Source: Marinobacter szutsaonensis (GTDB lineage Bacteria; Pseudomonadota; Gammaproteobacteria; Pseudomonadales; Oleiphilaceae). From it: a stretch of 64,000 nt of DNA. Each line of letters starts with the position of its first letter. Position 1 is the first letter of the stretch. The stretch lies in NCBI RefSeq assembly GCF_039523335.1, contig NZ_BAAAFC010000001.1:1798001-1862000 (forward strand), written 5' to 3'. Of this stretch, positions 38,707 to 47,859 are shown piece after piece. The position numbers and the translations under genes were made by a program. The notes beneath the pieces are model-generated. The model had not been told where the DNA came from, made no database searches, and saw nothing but the letters and a program-made list of their open reading frames with translations.

Positions 38707-39564
38707 TCAGGAACGCTTTCGGATCAGCGCTTCCTGGGTGGTGGATGCCACCAGCACGCCATCCCGATTATAGAAGTTGCCCCGGTTGAAGCCCCGACCA
38801 CCGGAGGTGCTGGGGCTGTCTTTGTCATAGAGCAGCCACTCGTCCATGCGGAAATCCCGGTGGAACCAGATGGCGTGATCCAGGCTGGCCACCTGCATGT
38901 TCTTACTGGTGAAGGTCAGGCCATGGGGCTGCATGGACGTGGCCAGGAAATGGAAGTCAGAAGCATAGGTCAGCAGGCACCGGTGCAGTACCGGATCCTC
39001 GGGCAGCGGCCCCTGGGCCCGCAACCAGCTCTGCCTGTGGGGCGGACGCTTCTCCGGCTGCAACGGATTGACCGGATCCACCGGGCGGATCTCGATGGGT
39101 CGATCCCGGGTCAGGGTCTCCCGGAAGCGCTCGGGCACCTGCGGAGCCAGGATCCGGCCAAGCTCCTGCTCGGACTTGAGACTTTCCGGCTCGGGCGCAT
39201 CGGGCATATCGAACTGGTGCTCGAAGCCCGGCTCCTCACCCTGGAAGGACATGGAGCCGGTCAGGATTTCCTTGCCATCCTGACGGGCAATCACCCGGCG
39301 TACGGAGAAGCTGCCGCCGTCCCGGACCCTCTGCACCTCGTAGTCGATGGGCATGCTGTGATTGCCCGGCCGCAGGAAATAGGCATGCAGAGAGTGGCAC
39401 AGACGACCCTCAACGGTGCGGCTGGCCGCCATCAGCGCCTGGCCGAGAACCTGGCCACCGAACACGTTGGGAAACCCCAGGTCCTCACTGTCGCCCTGGA
39501 AGTGATCGTCGCCGATGGGCGAAAGGTCCAGCAGCTCCACCAGCTTCTTTGTGACTTCTAGCAT
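38707..39564 (-). CDS. tesB: acyl-CoA thioesterase II
   Basis: 285 aa, the TesB double hot-dog length. Sequence landmarks are FRGDSEDLGFPNVFGGQVLG near residue 25, SLHAYFLRPGNHSMPIDYEV, ASLDHAIWFHRDFRMDEWLL and GRGFNRGNFYNRDGVLVAST, carrying the Asp-Gln-Thr type active site region. It hydrolyses medium to long acyl-CoA to fatty acid and CoA. It is convergent with the EAL gene (stop codons 16 bases apart) and precedes the rubredoxin reductase on the same strand in opposite order. Confidence 0.95.
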   Translation of the reverse strand: MLEVTKKLVELLDLSPIGDDHFQGDSEDLGFPNVFGGQVLGQALMAASRTVEGRLCHSLHAYFLRPGNHSMPIDYEVQRVRDGGSFSVRRVIARQDGKEILTGSMSFQGEEPGFEHQFDMPDAPEPESLKSEQELGRILAPQVPERFRETLTRDRPIEIRPVDPVNPLQPEKRPPHRQSWLRAQGPLPEDPVLHRCLLTYASDFHFLATSMQPHGLTFTSKNMQVASLDHAIWFHRDFRMDEWLLYDKDSPSTSGGRGFNRGNFYNRDGVLVASTTQEALIRKRS

Positions 39565-39676
39565 GCCTGCTCCTGTTAATTAGCTCACGAAGGGGTTTTC
39601 TACCCCAAGTACGGCTTTTTCGCAATGACAAGCAGGCATGACCTGTGACGCCCCACTGCCACGGGCCATCCGGGGC

Positions 39677-40831
39677 TCAGTCGTGGATGGGTGGCACTTC
39701 CTTGGCAAGGGCCTGTTTCTCCACGGCGAAGCGACCCGTTACCGCGAATCCCAGCACTTCCCCCGCATCATTACGGAACAGCGCACGCACACTGGTCCCC
39801 TCGGTTTCCACGTCCCACTGGCCGTCGGCCCCGGGCGGGGGCGGGCACACGGCCGTCGGGCAACACGGGGTCTTGATCATCACCGGCATGGTGCCATAAC
39901 TCACCTCGGTGCGTTCGCCGGTGAGGGTCTTCGCCAGCGCCCGGGCACAGGCCATCAGTGGCAACACATACAACAGCACGTGGCCATCCACTTCGGCACA
40001 ATCCCCCAGGGCATAGATATCCGGGGCGGAAGTTTCCAGAGCACGGTTCACCTTGATGCCCTTGCCGACATCCAGGCCGGCGCTCTCGGCCAGGCCCGTG
40101 CGTGGATACAGACCCACAGCAGAAAGGACTACGTCCGCCTCGAGACTCTCGCCATTGGCCAGGGTCAGCCGGACGCCGCCGTTGTGGCGATCAATCCGCT
40201 CAACCACCGTTCCCAGGTGGAACCGGACGCCCAGGTTTTCCAGTTCCTGTTGCACCGCATTGGCAGCTGGCTCCGGCAACAGGCCCGGCATCACCACTTC
40301 CGAGGGCGCGATAACGTCCACCTCATAGTCGCCATTGCGCAGATCGTTGGCGAACTCGCAGCCGATCAGACCGGCACCCATGATTGCCACCCGCTGGCCA
40401 TCCGCCAGCGCGCCGCGGAAGGCCCGATAGTCCATCAGGTCATTGATGGAGAACACATGTTCCTGGCCATCACCGGCAATGGTCAGGCGAATCACATCCG
40501 CACCCCAGGCCAGCACCAGCTTGCTGTACTTCAGTCGTTCATCGCCGAGGATCAGTTCGTGAGCCTCGGGATCAATACCGGTCACCGTGGTGAAAGTCCG
40601 GAGCTGGACACCGAGCTGCTCCGCCATGGCCTCGGTGGATGCCTGGGCCAGACCATCGGCGTCCTTACCCTTGGTGAACCCGGTGGACAACATGGGCTTG
40701 GAATAGCTGACGCCGTCATCAGCGGTAACCATGACCACCGCGGCATCCTTGTCCTGTTTGCGGAACTCCCGGACCAGGGAGTAGCCGGACAAACCGGTCC
40801 CGACAATAACGATGGGGGCCTGTTCAGACAT
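39677..40831 (-). CDS. rubredoxin-NAD(+) reductase
   Basis: 384 aa FAD/NAD pyridine nucleotide oxidoreductase. FAD site VIVGTGLSGYSLVREFRK at the N-terminus, NAD site AIMGAGLIGCEFANDLR in the middle, ALGDCAEVDGH as the second FAD motif. It is the AlkT/RubB type that reduces rubredoxin with NADH. The ATG at 40831 starts 17 bases after the rubredoxin stop, giving a tight rubA-rubB pair. The frame continues upstream across the rubredoxin gene in another sense and that part is not real. The pair normally supplies an alkane monooxygenase; no such gene is in the window. Confidence 0.92.
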   Translation of the reverse strand: MSEQAPIVIVGTGLSGYSLVREFRKQDKDAAVVMVTADDGVSYSKPMLSTGFTKGKDADGLAQASTEAMAEQLGVQLRTFTTVTGIDPEAHELILGDERLKYSKLVLAWGADVIRLTIAGDGQEHVFSINDLMDYRAFRGALADGQRVAIMGAGLIGCEFANDLRNGDYEVDVIAPSEVVMPGLLPEPAANAVQQELENLGVRFHLGTVVERIDRHNGGVRLTLANGESLEADVVLSAVGLYPRTGLAESAGLDVGKGIKVNRALETSAPDIYALGDCAEVDGHVLLYVLPLMACARALAKTLTGERTEVSYGTMPVMIKTPCCPTAVCPPPPGADGQWDVETEGTSVRALFRNDAGEVLGFAVTGRFAVEKQALAKEVPPIHD

Positions 40832-40848
40832 AGCGGTACTCCCGTGCG

Positions 40849-41016
40849 TTAACCGATCTCGATCATCTCGAAGTCTTCCTTGCCCACACCACAATCCGGG
40901 CACACCCAGTCCTCGGGGACATCTTCCCACTTGGTGCCCGGCTCGATACCGTCTTCCGGCCAGCCCTCGGCTTCGTCATAGATAAGTCCACAGACCACGC
41001 ACTGCCACTTTTTCAT
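40849..41016 (-). CDS. rubA: rubredoxin
   Basis: 55 aa, too short for standard thresholds. [20 protein letters not shown] then ... [10 protein letters not shown]: Cys6, Cys9, Cys39 and Cys42 form the Fe(SCys)4 site, and the Trp/Tyr/Pro conserved residues are in place. It is an electron shuttle between the NADH-dependent reductase (next gene) and a hydroxylase, the AlkG2-like single-domain type. GGGGAG precedes the ATG at 41016. It is divergent from hpt, with 196 bases between. Confidence 0.96.
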   Translation of the reverse strand: MKKWQCVVCGLIYDEAEGWPEDGIEPGTKWEDVPEDWVCPDCGVGKEDFEMIEIG

Positions 41017-41212
41017 CAATACTCTCCCCGAACATTCGTTTGTGGATGAATATCATACCGGCCCCCTTCCCGGACACCAATGCCATTACGGACGGCCACC
41101 CGGAAAGTTTTCTGCCAATAGCCATAAATACAGATATTGGCCCCACAACCGCCCCTCCCTTCTGACCAGCCACTCCGGTATAATCGCCCGTTTTAGACAG
41201 GATCCGACCGTT

Positions 41213-41770
41213 ATGACCGATACCGTCGCCGAAATGAACCAGGTCATGGCCGAGGCCGACTGCCTGGTTGACGAACAGCAGGTACAGGCTGCCATCGGCA
41301 ATCTGGCTGACGACATTACCGCCCGTCTCAAGGACAGCAATCCGCTGTTGTTCTGTGTAATGAACGGGGGCCTGATCCTCACCGGCCAGCTGCTGACCCG
41401 GCTTACCTTCCCGGTCCAGGCCGAATATCTCCACGCTACCCGATACCGCCAGGAAACCACCGGGGGCATCCTGGAATGGAAGCTCCAGCCCGAGGCCGAC
41501 ATGAATGGCCGTACCGTACTGATCGTCGATGACATTCTCGACGAAGGCACCACCCTGTGCGCGATTGCGGACTACTGTCTCGCCCATGGCGCATCCGAGG
41601 TCCTGACTGCGGTACTGGTAGACAAGCAGCATGACCGCAAGGCCCGCCCCGGCCTGAAGGCAGACTTCACCGGCCTGGAAGTGGAAGACCGCTTCCTGTT
41701 CGGTTACGGCATGGATTACAAAGGCTATTGGCGCAACGCCCCCGGGATCTATGCCGTCAAGGGACTCTGA
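41213..41770 (+). CDS. hpt: hypoxanthine-guanine phosphoribosyltransferase
   Basis: 185 aa type I PRTase. The PRPP-binding loop is VLIVDDILDEGTTL (about 100-113), and LLFCVMNGGLIL and LEVEDRFLFGYGMDYKGYWR complete the fold. It salvages hypoxanthine or guanine with PRPP. An ATG is at 41213; a TATAAT box (41179-41184) lies 29 bases before it. It overlaps the ubiC start by 20 bases (41751-41770), so the two are translationally linked although not functionally related. Confidence 0.93.
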   Translation: MTDTVAEMNQVMAEADCLVDEQQVQAAIGNLADDITARLKDSNPLLFCVMNGGLILTGQLLTRLTFPVQAEYLHATRYRQETTGGILEWKLQPEADMNGRTVLIVDDILDEGTTLCAIADYCLAHGASEVLTAVLVDKQHDRKARPGLKADFTGLEVEDRFLFGYGMDYKGYWRNAPGIYAVKGL

Positions 41771-42296
41771 GCACCAACCGGGCATTCCGCTGACCCGCTG
41801 GTATCGCTCCCTCGCCGCAGCCAGCCTTCGCAACCCGGAGGTTCGCGGCCCGGCCCGCTACTGGCTCCAGCTGGAGGGTTCGTTCACCCGTGCCCTCCAG
41901 AAAGAATGCCGCGAATCCTTCCACGTCGAGATCCAGCGCGAAGGCTTCGGCCGCCCCTCCCTCGAGGAGGCGCAACGACTGGCTATCCCCGAGCGCGAGC
42001 AGGCGTGGATCCGCGAGGTCCGGCTCTGCGGGGACGGGCGCCCCTGGGTGCTGGCCCGCACCATCATCCCCCTGGACTGCCTGGAGGGGCGCAACCGCAT
42101 CCTGCGCAACCTGGGCAACAAACCCCTCGGCGCCTACCTGTTCAGCAGCCCCCGCTGGCAACGGGGCCCCCTGGAAACCGGACTGTGTGCGCCGCAGGGC
42201 AGCGAACAACCTCGCCTGGCCCGACGCTCGATCTTCCATGACGGGAATCACGCCCTGCTGGTGGGCGAATACCTGCTGCCGATCCTGTATTCCTGA
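41751..42296 (+). CDS. ubiC: chorismate--pyruvate lyase
   Basis: 181 aa. LTRWYRSLAAASLRNPEVRG, CRESFHVEIQREGF, WVLARTIIPLDCL, LGNKPLGAYLF and LARRSIFHDGNHALLVGEYL (with the conserved Arg and final Glu) match UbiC, which turns chorismate into 4-hydroxybenzoate and pyruvate, the first step of ubiquinone synthesis. It precedes ubiA, which uses the product. The start overlaps hpt; a strong promoter follows it at 42306 so ubiA may be transcribed separately as well. Confidence 0.93.
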   Translation: MPSRDSEHQPGIPLTRWYRSLAAASLRNPEVRGPARYWLQLEGSFTRALQKECRESFHVEIQREGFGRPSLEEAQRLAIPEREQAWIREVRLCGDGRPWVLARTIIPLDCLEGRNRILRNLGNKPLGAYLFSSPRWQRGPLETGLCAPQGSEQPRLARRSIFHDGNHALLVGEYLLPILYS

Positions 42297-42305
42297 GCCC
42301 GACCT

Positions 42306-42334
42306 TTAACTGGCCGGAACCGGCTGGCTATAAT
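42306..42334 (+). promoter_or_regulatory. candidate sigma-70 promoter before ubiA
   Basis: TTAACT (42306-42311) and TATAAT (42329-42334) have a 17-base spacer; the -10 is a perfect consensus. It lies between ubiC (stop 42296) and ubiA (start 42372). Confidence 0.6.
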
Positions 42335-42371
42335 CCGCAGGTCTTTCCGTTTTTCCATTTGCTGCAACCGG

Positions 42372-43268
42372 ATGCGTGCCATGATCCCGAACGCCATGCC
42401 TGACCACGTCCAGAGCCGCCTGACTGATTACGCCAGGCTGCTGCGAATCGATCGCCCCATCGGCTCACTGCTTCTGCTCTGGCCCACCTACTGGGCACTC
42501 TGGCTCGCCGGGGACGGCAACCCCGGCATCGGCAACATCATCGTCTTTACCCTGGGCGTTTTCTTTATGCGCGCCGCCGGCTGCGCCATCAATGATTTTG
42601 CCGACCGGGACTGGGACAAACACGTCAAGCGCACCAAAAACCGCCCACTGACCGCCGGGCGCATCCAGGCCTGGGAGGCAGTTGCCCTGTTCGCCGGCCT
42701 GTGCCTGATCTCGTTCCTGATGGTGGTTCTGTTCACCAACACCCTGACCCTGTATCTGTCCTTCGGCGGGGCCATCCTGGCGTTCATCTATCCGTTCATG
42801 AAACGCTATACCCACCTGCCCCAGCTGTTCCTGGGTGCCGCCTTCTCCTGGGCCATCCCCATGGCGTGGGCGGCGGAAGCCAATGAACTCAGCCAACTGA
42901 CCTGGCTGCTGTTCACCGCCAACGTACTCTGGACCGTGGCCTACGATACCCTCTACGCCATGGTCGACCGGGACGATGACCTCAAGGTCGGCATCAAGTC
43001 CACCGCCATCCTGTTCGGGGATGCCGACAAGGCCATCACCGGCATGCTCCAGGCCCTGGTCATCCTGATCCTGGTGATGGTCGGCCACCGGGCCGAGCTG
43101 GGCGTGTTCTACTATCTCGGCGTTGCCGTCATGGCCGGCCTGTTTGCCTACCATCAGTACCTGGCCCGGGATAGGGTTCGTGAGGGCTGCTTCAAGGCGT
43201 TCCTGAACAACAACTGGGCCGGGTTTGCGGTCTTTGCGGGGCTGGTGATCGACCTGTTGTTGGACTGA
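42372..43268 (+). CDS. ubiA: 4-hydroxybenzoate octaprenyltransferase
   Basis: 298 aa with about eight membrane segments. The first prenyl-diphosphate/Mg motif is NDFADRDWD (Asn73-Asp81) and the second [12 protein letters not shown] (from Asp192), both UbiA signatures. [19 protein letters not shown] is the usual N-terminal sequence. It attaches the isoprenoid tail to 4-hydroxybenzoate made by UbiC. Starts at 42372, 42381 or 42396 are all possible. phoB follows after a short region with a Pho box. Confidence 0.95.
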   Translation: MRAMIPNAMPDHVQSRLTDYARLLRIDRPIGSLLLLWPTYWALWLAGDGNPGIGNIIVFTLGVFFMRAAGCAINDFADRDWDKHVKRTKNRPLTAGRIQAWEAVALFAGLCLISFLMVVLFTNTLTLYLSFGGAILAFIYPFMKRYTHLPQLFLGAAFSWAIPMAWAAEANELSQLTWLLFTANVLWTVAYDTLYAMVDRDDDLKVGIKSTAILFGDADKAITGMLQALVILILVMVGHRAELGVFYYLGVAVMAGLFAYHQYLARDRVREGCFKAFLNNNWAGFAVFAGLVIDLLLD

Positions 43269-43270
43269 GC

Positions 43271-43306
43271 CTGTCATATACTTGTCATACTTCGACGTTG
43301 TAATGA
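43271..43306 (+). promoter_or_regulatory. Pho box and -10 of phoB
   Basis: CTGTCATATACTTGTCAT (43271-43288) holds two 7-base direct half-sites (CTGTCAT, TTGTCAT) at 11-base spacing, matching the PhoB consensus nearly perfectly. TAATGA at 43301-43306 lies twelve bases on, as -10. The layout means PhoB would activate its own gene. It begins two bases after the ubiA stop. Confidence 0.88.
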
Positions 43307-43344
43307 GGCAGCAACAAATCAAGGTCTGACACAGGTTACACACC

Positions 43345-44037
43345 ATGAACGGAAAAACTGTCCTGATCGTCGATGACGAGGCCCCCATCCGGGAAATGAT
43401 TGCCGTGGCCCTCGAAATGGCAGATTACGACTACATCGAGGCAGCGGATGCCCGGGAAGCCCATGCCCTGATTGTCGACAAACAACCGGATCTGGTCCTG
43501 CTCGACTGGATGCTACCGGGCACCAGCGGCGTCGAACTGGCCCGGCGACTGAAGAAAGACGAGGCCACCGCCGACATCCCGATCATCATGCTCACCGCCA
43601 AGGTCGAGGAAGACAACAAAATCCAGGGCCTGGAAGTGGGAGCCGATGACTACATCACCAAGCCCTTCAGCCCTCGCGAGCTGGTTGCCCGTTTAAAAGC
43701 GGTGTTACGCCGTGCCACCCCGCCCGGTGTGGACACGCCGATCGAGGTGGATGGCCTCACCCTGGACCCGGTCGGCCACCGGGTGACCACCGAAGAAGGC
43801 GCCCTGACCATGGGCCCGACCGAATATCGGTTGCTCCAGTTCTTCATGACGCACCAGGAAAGGGTCTATACTCGCTCCCAGCTTCTGGACCAGGTCTGGG
43901 GCGGCAACGTCTACGTCGAGGAGCGCACCGTGGATGTCCACATCCGGCGGCTGCGCAAGGCGCTGGGAGACAAGTACGACCACCTGATCCAGACTGTTCG
44001 GGGAACCGGTTACCGCTTCTCCACCAGAGCCGCATAA
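43345..44037 (+). CDS. phoB: phosphate regulon response regulator PhoB
   Basis: 230 aa OmpR-family regulator. The receiver domain has the acidic pair Asp10-Asp11, phospho-acceptor Asp54 in [10 protein letters not shown], and Lys in LTAKVEE. The winged-helix DNA-binding domain ends with [20 protein letters not shown] and [24 protein letters not shown]. It is activated by PhoR at low phosphate. The Pho box in front supports autoregulation. phoR begins 55 bases downstream. Confidence 0.97.
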   Translation: MNGKTVLIVDDEAPIREMIAVALEMADYDYIEAADAREAHALIVDKQPDLVLLDWMLPGTSGVELARRLKKDEATADIPIIMLTAKVEEDNKIQGLEVGADDYITKPFSPRELVARLKAVLRRATPPGVDTPIEVDGLTLDPVGHRVTTEEGALTMGPTEYRLLQFFMTHQERVYTRSQLLDQVWGGNVYVEERTVDVHIRRLRKALGDKYDHLIQTVRGTGYRFSTRAA

Positions 44038-44092
44038 GCACTGCCGGCCTCTCATTCTGCATCAGGCCGGAACTGACACAAGGCAGCTTTCG

Positions 44093-45415
44093 ATGCACCA
44101 CAACTGGTCACGCTACCTGCGGATAATCATTGCCGGGCTCGCCGTTACGACGCTGGTGGGCTTCATTTTCGATCGGCCGCTGTGGGGCCTGACCTTCGGG
44201 CTGGTGGTCTACCTGTGGTGGACCCTGGTCCAGGCGCGTCGCCTCTATCAATGGCTGGCCAACCCCAGCGGTACCGATGAAGCGCCCCAGAGCATTGGCA
44301 TGTGGGGCGATATTTTCGATGGCCTGAACAAGCTGCACCAGAACCATTTGCGCACCCAGGACCGCCTGCGGGCCCGGATCAACCGGGTGCAGGAGTCCAC
44401 CAACGCCATGCGCGACGGGGTCATCATGACCGACTCCCGGGGAGCGATGGAGTGGTGGAACGGTTCCGCCGAGTACCTGCTGGGTTTCCGCCGCAATACC
44501 GACCAGGGCCAGTACATCCATAACCTGATCCGCAACCCCTCGTTCAAAAGCTATTTTGATTCGCGGGACTACCGGGAGCCGCTGGAGATCAACTCTCCGG
44601 CCAAGCCCCACATCCATCTGCAGATCCAGATCAGCCTGTTCGGCGATGACGACCGTCTGATCGTGGCCAAGGATGTCACCCGCCTCTACCAGCTGGAGCA
44701 GATGCGGCGGGACTTTGTCGGCAACGTGTCCCACGAGATGCGCACCCCGCTGACAGTGATCAGCGGCTACCTGGAAACCCTGGTGGACCACGCCGACGAG
44801 CTGCCCCCCAAGTGGCGCCGGGCCATCAATACCATGGCCGCCCAGTCCTCGCGGATGGAGGCCCTGATCACCGACCTGATCCTGCTGTCCCGGATCGAGA
44901 CCGGCGAGCAGACGGTGGACGATGCCCTGACCGACGTCGACGCCCTGATCGAGCAGATCAGCCATGACGCCAGGGCACTGAGCGGCGACAAGCAGCACGA
45001 ATTTACCGTCGACATCACCGACCACCGGCTGTTGCGGGGCGACGAGAACCAGTTACGCAGCGCCTTCTCGAACCTGGTGTTCAACGCGGTGAAATACACC
45101 CCGGCCCATGGCCACATCACCATTTCCTGGACCACCAACCGGGAGGGCGCTCACCTTTCGGTCAAGGACACCGGGATAGGGATCGACCCGGTGCACATTC
45201 CCCGGCTGACCGAACGCTTCTACCGGGCCGACCCGAGCCGCCACAAGGACACCGGCGGTACCGGCCTGGGCCTGGCGATCGTCAAGCACGTGTTGCTCAA
45301 CCACGACGGCAACCTGGAGATCCGCAGCCGGATCGGTGAGGGCAGCGAGTTTATCTGTCACTTCCCGCGGGAAAGGCTGGTCGAGCGGGTACCGGAATCC
45401 ACCGCAAACGGTTAA
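44093..45415 (+). CDS. phoR: phosphate regulon sensor histidine kinase PhoR
   Basis: 440 aa. Two hydrophobic segments lie near the N-terminus (about 10-45), followed by a PAS-like domain (TNAMRDGVIMTDSRGAMEWW). The H-box VGNVSHEMRTPLTVISGYLE has His214, and the N, G1 and G2 boxes follow (NLVFNAVKYT, DTGIGIDPVHIPRLTERFYR, GGTGLGLAIVKH). It phosphorylates PhoB and dephosphorylates it when phosphate is high (via PstS/PhoU, not in this window). A 7-bp stem with a 13-base loop lies between phoB and phoR (44044-44070) and could reduce read-through. Confidence 0.97.
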   Translation: MHHNWSRYLRIIIAGLAVTTLVGFIFDRPLWGLTFGLVVYLWWTLVQARRLYQWLANPSGTDEAPQSIGMWGDIFDGLNKLHQNHLRTQDRLRARINRVQESTNAMRDGVIMTDSRGAMEWWNGSAEYLLGFRRNTDQGQYIHNLIRNPSFKSYFDSRDYREPLEINSPAKPHIHLQIQISLFGDDDRLIVAKDVTRLYQLEQMRRDFVGNVSHEMRTPLTVISGYLETLVDHADELPPKWRRAINTMAAQSSRMEALITDLILLSRIETGEQTVDDALTDVDALIEQISHDARALSGDKQHEFTVDITDHRLLRGDENQLRSAFSNLVFNAVKYTPAHGHITISWTTNREGAHLSVKDTGIGIDPVHIPRLTERFYRADPSRHKDTGGTGLGLAIVKHVLLNHDGNLEIRSRIGEGSEFICHFPRERLVERVPESTANG

Positions 45416-45547
45416 CCGGCCCCCGGGGAACCGGAAGCTTAAACAATTGTCATGCCCTACTGGTGATTGCGGTATTTTCACACCACGAAAACACGCTACC
45501 ATGACAATAACAGCTTCCATCCAAGACTATCCGGTTCGAGGTATCGA

Positions 45548-46798
45548 GTGCGCTTCACTCTCTCAAGGACATCCTGCGGGCCGCTGGCCCTGATCATCGC
45601 CAGCATCCTGGCTCCGGTTACAGGCACCGCCCTTGCCCAGGAACAGAACCAGGCCGAGCCAATCACCCAGCAGGCATTTGTCGAATGCAAGGCGAGGCTT
45701 GAGCAACAGGCCATCGACGCCGGCGTCAGCGAGACTACTGCCAGCCAGGTCATGGCCCAGGTGGAACACCTGGACCGGGTGATCGAACTGGATCGCCGGC
45801 AGCCGGAATTCACCACCACCTTCGCCGATTACCTGAACCGCCGGGTCAATGAGGCCCGGGTCAGCAAGGGCCGGGAGATGCTGGCCGAACACCGGGACCT
45901 GCTGGAACGGGTAACGGATGAAACCGGCGTTCCGGCACCCTACCTGGTGGCGTTCTGGGGCCTGGAGACCAATTTTGGCAGCTACTTCGGCAAGATGTCC
46001 GTGCCCAGCGCCCTGACCACCCTCGCCTGTGATGCCCGCCGCAGCACTTTCTTCTCCCAGCAGCTGATCGCCGCCCTGCGCATCATCGATGAGGGCGCGA
46101 TACCCGCTGACCAGATGGAAGGCTCCTGGGCCGGCGCCATGGGGCACGTCCAGTTCATGCCCACGGTCTTTCTACAGCATGCGGTGGACGCCGATGGCGA
46201 TGGCCGCCGGGACCTCTGGAACAGCCTGCCCGACGCCATGATGTCTGCCGGAAAATTCCTGCAGTCCATGGGCTGGGACGGAGACTACCGCTGGGGACGC
46301 GAGGTATTGCTGCCCGATAGCTTTGATTACAGCCTGGCCGATGGCCGCCGCCTGGCGCTGAGCGAATGGCGGGAGATGGGCATCACCGATGCCTTTGGCA
46401 ACGCCCTGTCCCGGGCCGACATCAAGGCCAAGCTCGTGGTGCCCGCGGGGCATCGGGGACCGGCGTTTCTGGTCTACGATAACTTCCGGGTGATCATGGG
46501 CTGGAACCGTTCCGAATTCTACGCCATCGCGGTCGGCCACCTGGCGGACCGGGTGGCGGGTGCCGGCAAGCTGCAGAACCCGCCACCGGAGGATGCACCG
46601 GCCCTTTCCCGGGACAACATCATGGAACTGCAGGAAGCCCTGACCGACCGGGGTTTTGACACCGGCAAACCGGACGGCATCCTCGGTCCGGCCACACGAT
46701 CGGCCATTCGCAAGTTCCAGGCTGCCTCCGGCATGGTTGCCGACGGCTATCCCGGACAAGCCGTTCTGGCCAGACTGAACGTATCTACCGGTAACTGA
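45548..46798 (+). CDS. lytic murein transglycosylase with peptidoglycan-binding domain
   Basis: 416 aa, MltB-type. A hydrophobic signal peptide (LALIIASILAPVTGTALA) ends near residue 30. The catalytic Glu lies in FWGLETNFGSYFGK, and SWAGAMGHVQFMPTVF and SAGKFLQSMGWDG complete the SLT fold. The last 60 residues, ELQEALTDRGFDTGKPDGIL and IRKFQAASGMVADGYPG, form a PG_binding_1 domain. The start is GTG 45548 with GAGG six bases upstream; the frame upstream is open but lacks the signal-peptide pattern. It cleaves glycan strands to 1,6-anhydromuropeptides in the periplasm. Confidence 0.9.
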   Translation: MRFTLSRTSCGPLALIIASILAPVTGTALAQEQNQAEPITQQAFVECKARLEQQAIDAGVSETTASQVMAQVEHLDRVIELDRRQPEFTTTFADYLNRRVNEARVSKGREMLAEHRDLLERVTDETGVPAPYLVAFWGLETNFGSYFGKMSVPSALTTLACDARRSTFFSQQLIAALRIIDEGAIPADQMEGSWAGAMGHVQFMPTVFLQHAVDADGDGRRDLWNSLPDAMMSAGKFLQSMGWDGDYRWGREVLLPDSFDYSLADGRRLALSEWREMGITDAFGNALSRADIKAKLVVPAGHRGPAFLVYDNFRVIMGWNRSEFYAIAVGHLADRVAGAGKLQNPPPEDAPALSRDNIMELQEALTDRGFDTGKPDGILGPATRSAIRKFQAASGMVADGYPGQAVLARLNVSTGN

Positions 46799-46830
46799 TT
46801 CGATACGTAAGGCAGAGGTCGGAAAACACC

Positions 46831-47859
46831 ATGGATTCCATAACCCAGGTTGCCCTTGGAGCCTCCATCGCCGGTGCGGTTGCGGGCAAAACCCTGGGAC
46901 GCTCGGCACTCCTGATCGGCGGTGCGCTCGGCACACTGCCCGATCTGGACGTGGTCATCGATTATGGCTCCGCCGTGGCCAATTTCACCCAGCATCGCGG
47001 CTTCAGCCACTCACTCCTGGTCCTGGCGCCGCTGGCGCTGTTGCTGACCTGGCTGCTGTGGCGCTGGAAGCCCGCGCTGGACTTCCGACGATGGCTGCTG
47101 CTGACCGGCCTCATCCTGCTGACCCATCCGATCCTGGATGCCTTTACCACCTACGGGACCCAGTTGTTCTGGCCGTTTGGCGGACCGGTTGCCATCAACA
47201 GTATTTTCATTATCGACCCGGCCTACACCCTGCCACTGCTGGCCGGCTGCATCCTGTTCCTGATCCGGCCGCCGGCCCAGCGGGCAATTGCCGTTGGCCT
47301 GGCCCTGTCCACCGTTTATCTTGGCTGGACCCTGGCCGCGCAGCAGATCATCACCAACCGGGTCACGCCCGCGCTGGCAAAGGCCGGCATGGAGAACTCC
47401 CGGCTGATGGTGCAGCCCATGCCCTTCAATACGGTGTTGTGGCGGGCCACCGCCATAAACCACGAACAGCGGGTGGAAATCGTTACCGGTTTCCTCGACG
47501 GTGACCAGCCGCTGACCCTGGAAACCTTCCCCCGCGACCCGCAAGTGGCTCAAGCCGTGGCTGATCTGCCGGAAGTGCAACGCCTGGAATGGTTTACCGG
47601 CGGCTTTCTGGACTACGCCACCGACGGCGACCAGATCACCGCCACGGATATCCGCCTTGGCCTGCCCGGTGCGCACCCCTTCACCTTCGTGGTCGCCCGC
47701 AATAACGGCGGCCAGCTCCTGCCGCTCACCAGCAGCCGCCTGCCAAGACCCGAGGTCAATGATCAGGCGTTGAACCAGCTGTGGGCCCGGGTGACCGGCA
47801 AGAGCAAGGTGCTCTGCCTTGCCACCCTGAGCACACCGGCGCAGGGACAGAGTTGCTGA
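46831..47859 (+). CDS. DUF457 / YdjM-like membrane hydrolase
   Basis: 342 aa. The first third has five to six hydrophobic segments and the motif TQHRGFSHSL, with GTLPDLDVVIDYG before and THPILDAFTTYGTQLFWP after. These His/Asp motifs are typical of the LexA-binding, inner-membrane-associated putative hydrolase family (DUF457). The C-terminal third is soluble and unusual in length. Function is unknown. It overlaps the rsuA start codon (stop 47857-47859, ATG 47859), so the two are coupled. Confidence 0.75.
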   Translation: MDSITQVALGASIAGAVAGKTLGRSALLIGGALGTLPDLDVVIDYGSAVANFTQHRGFSHSLLVLAPLALLLTWLLWRWKPALDFRRWLLLTGLILLTHPILDAFTTYGTQLFWPFGGPVAINSIFIIDPAYTLPLLAGCILFLIRPPAQRAIAVGLALSTVYLGWTLAAQQIITNRVTPALAKAGMENSRLMVQPMPFNTVLWRATAINHEQRVEIVTGFLDGDQPLTLETFPRDPQVAQAVADLPEVQRLEWFTGGFLDYATDGDQITATDIRLGLPGAHPFTFVVARNNGGQLLPLTSSRLPRPEVNDQALNQLWARVTGKSKVLCLATLSTPAQGQSC

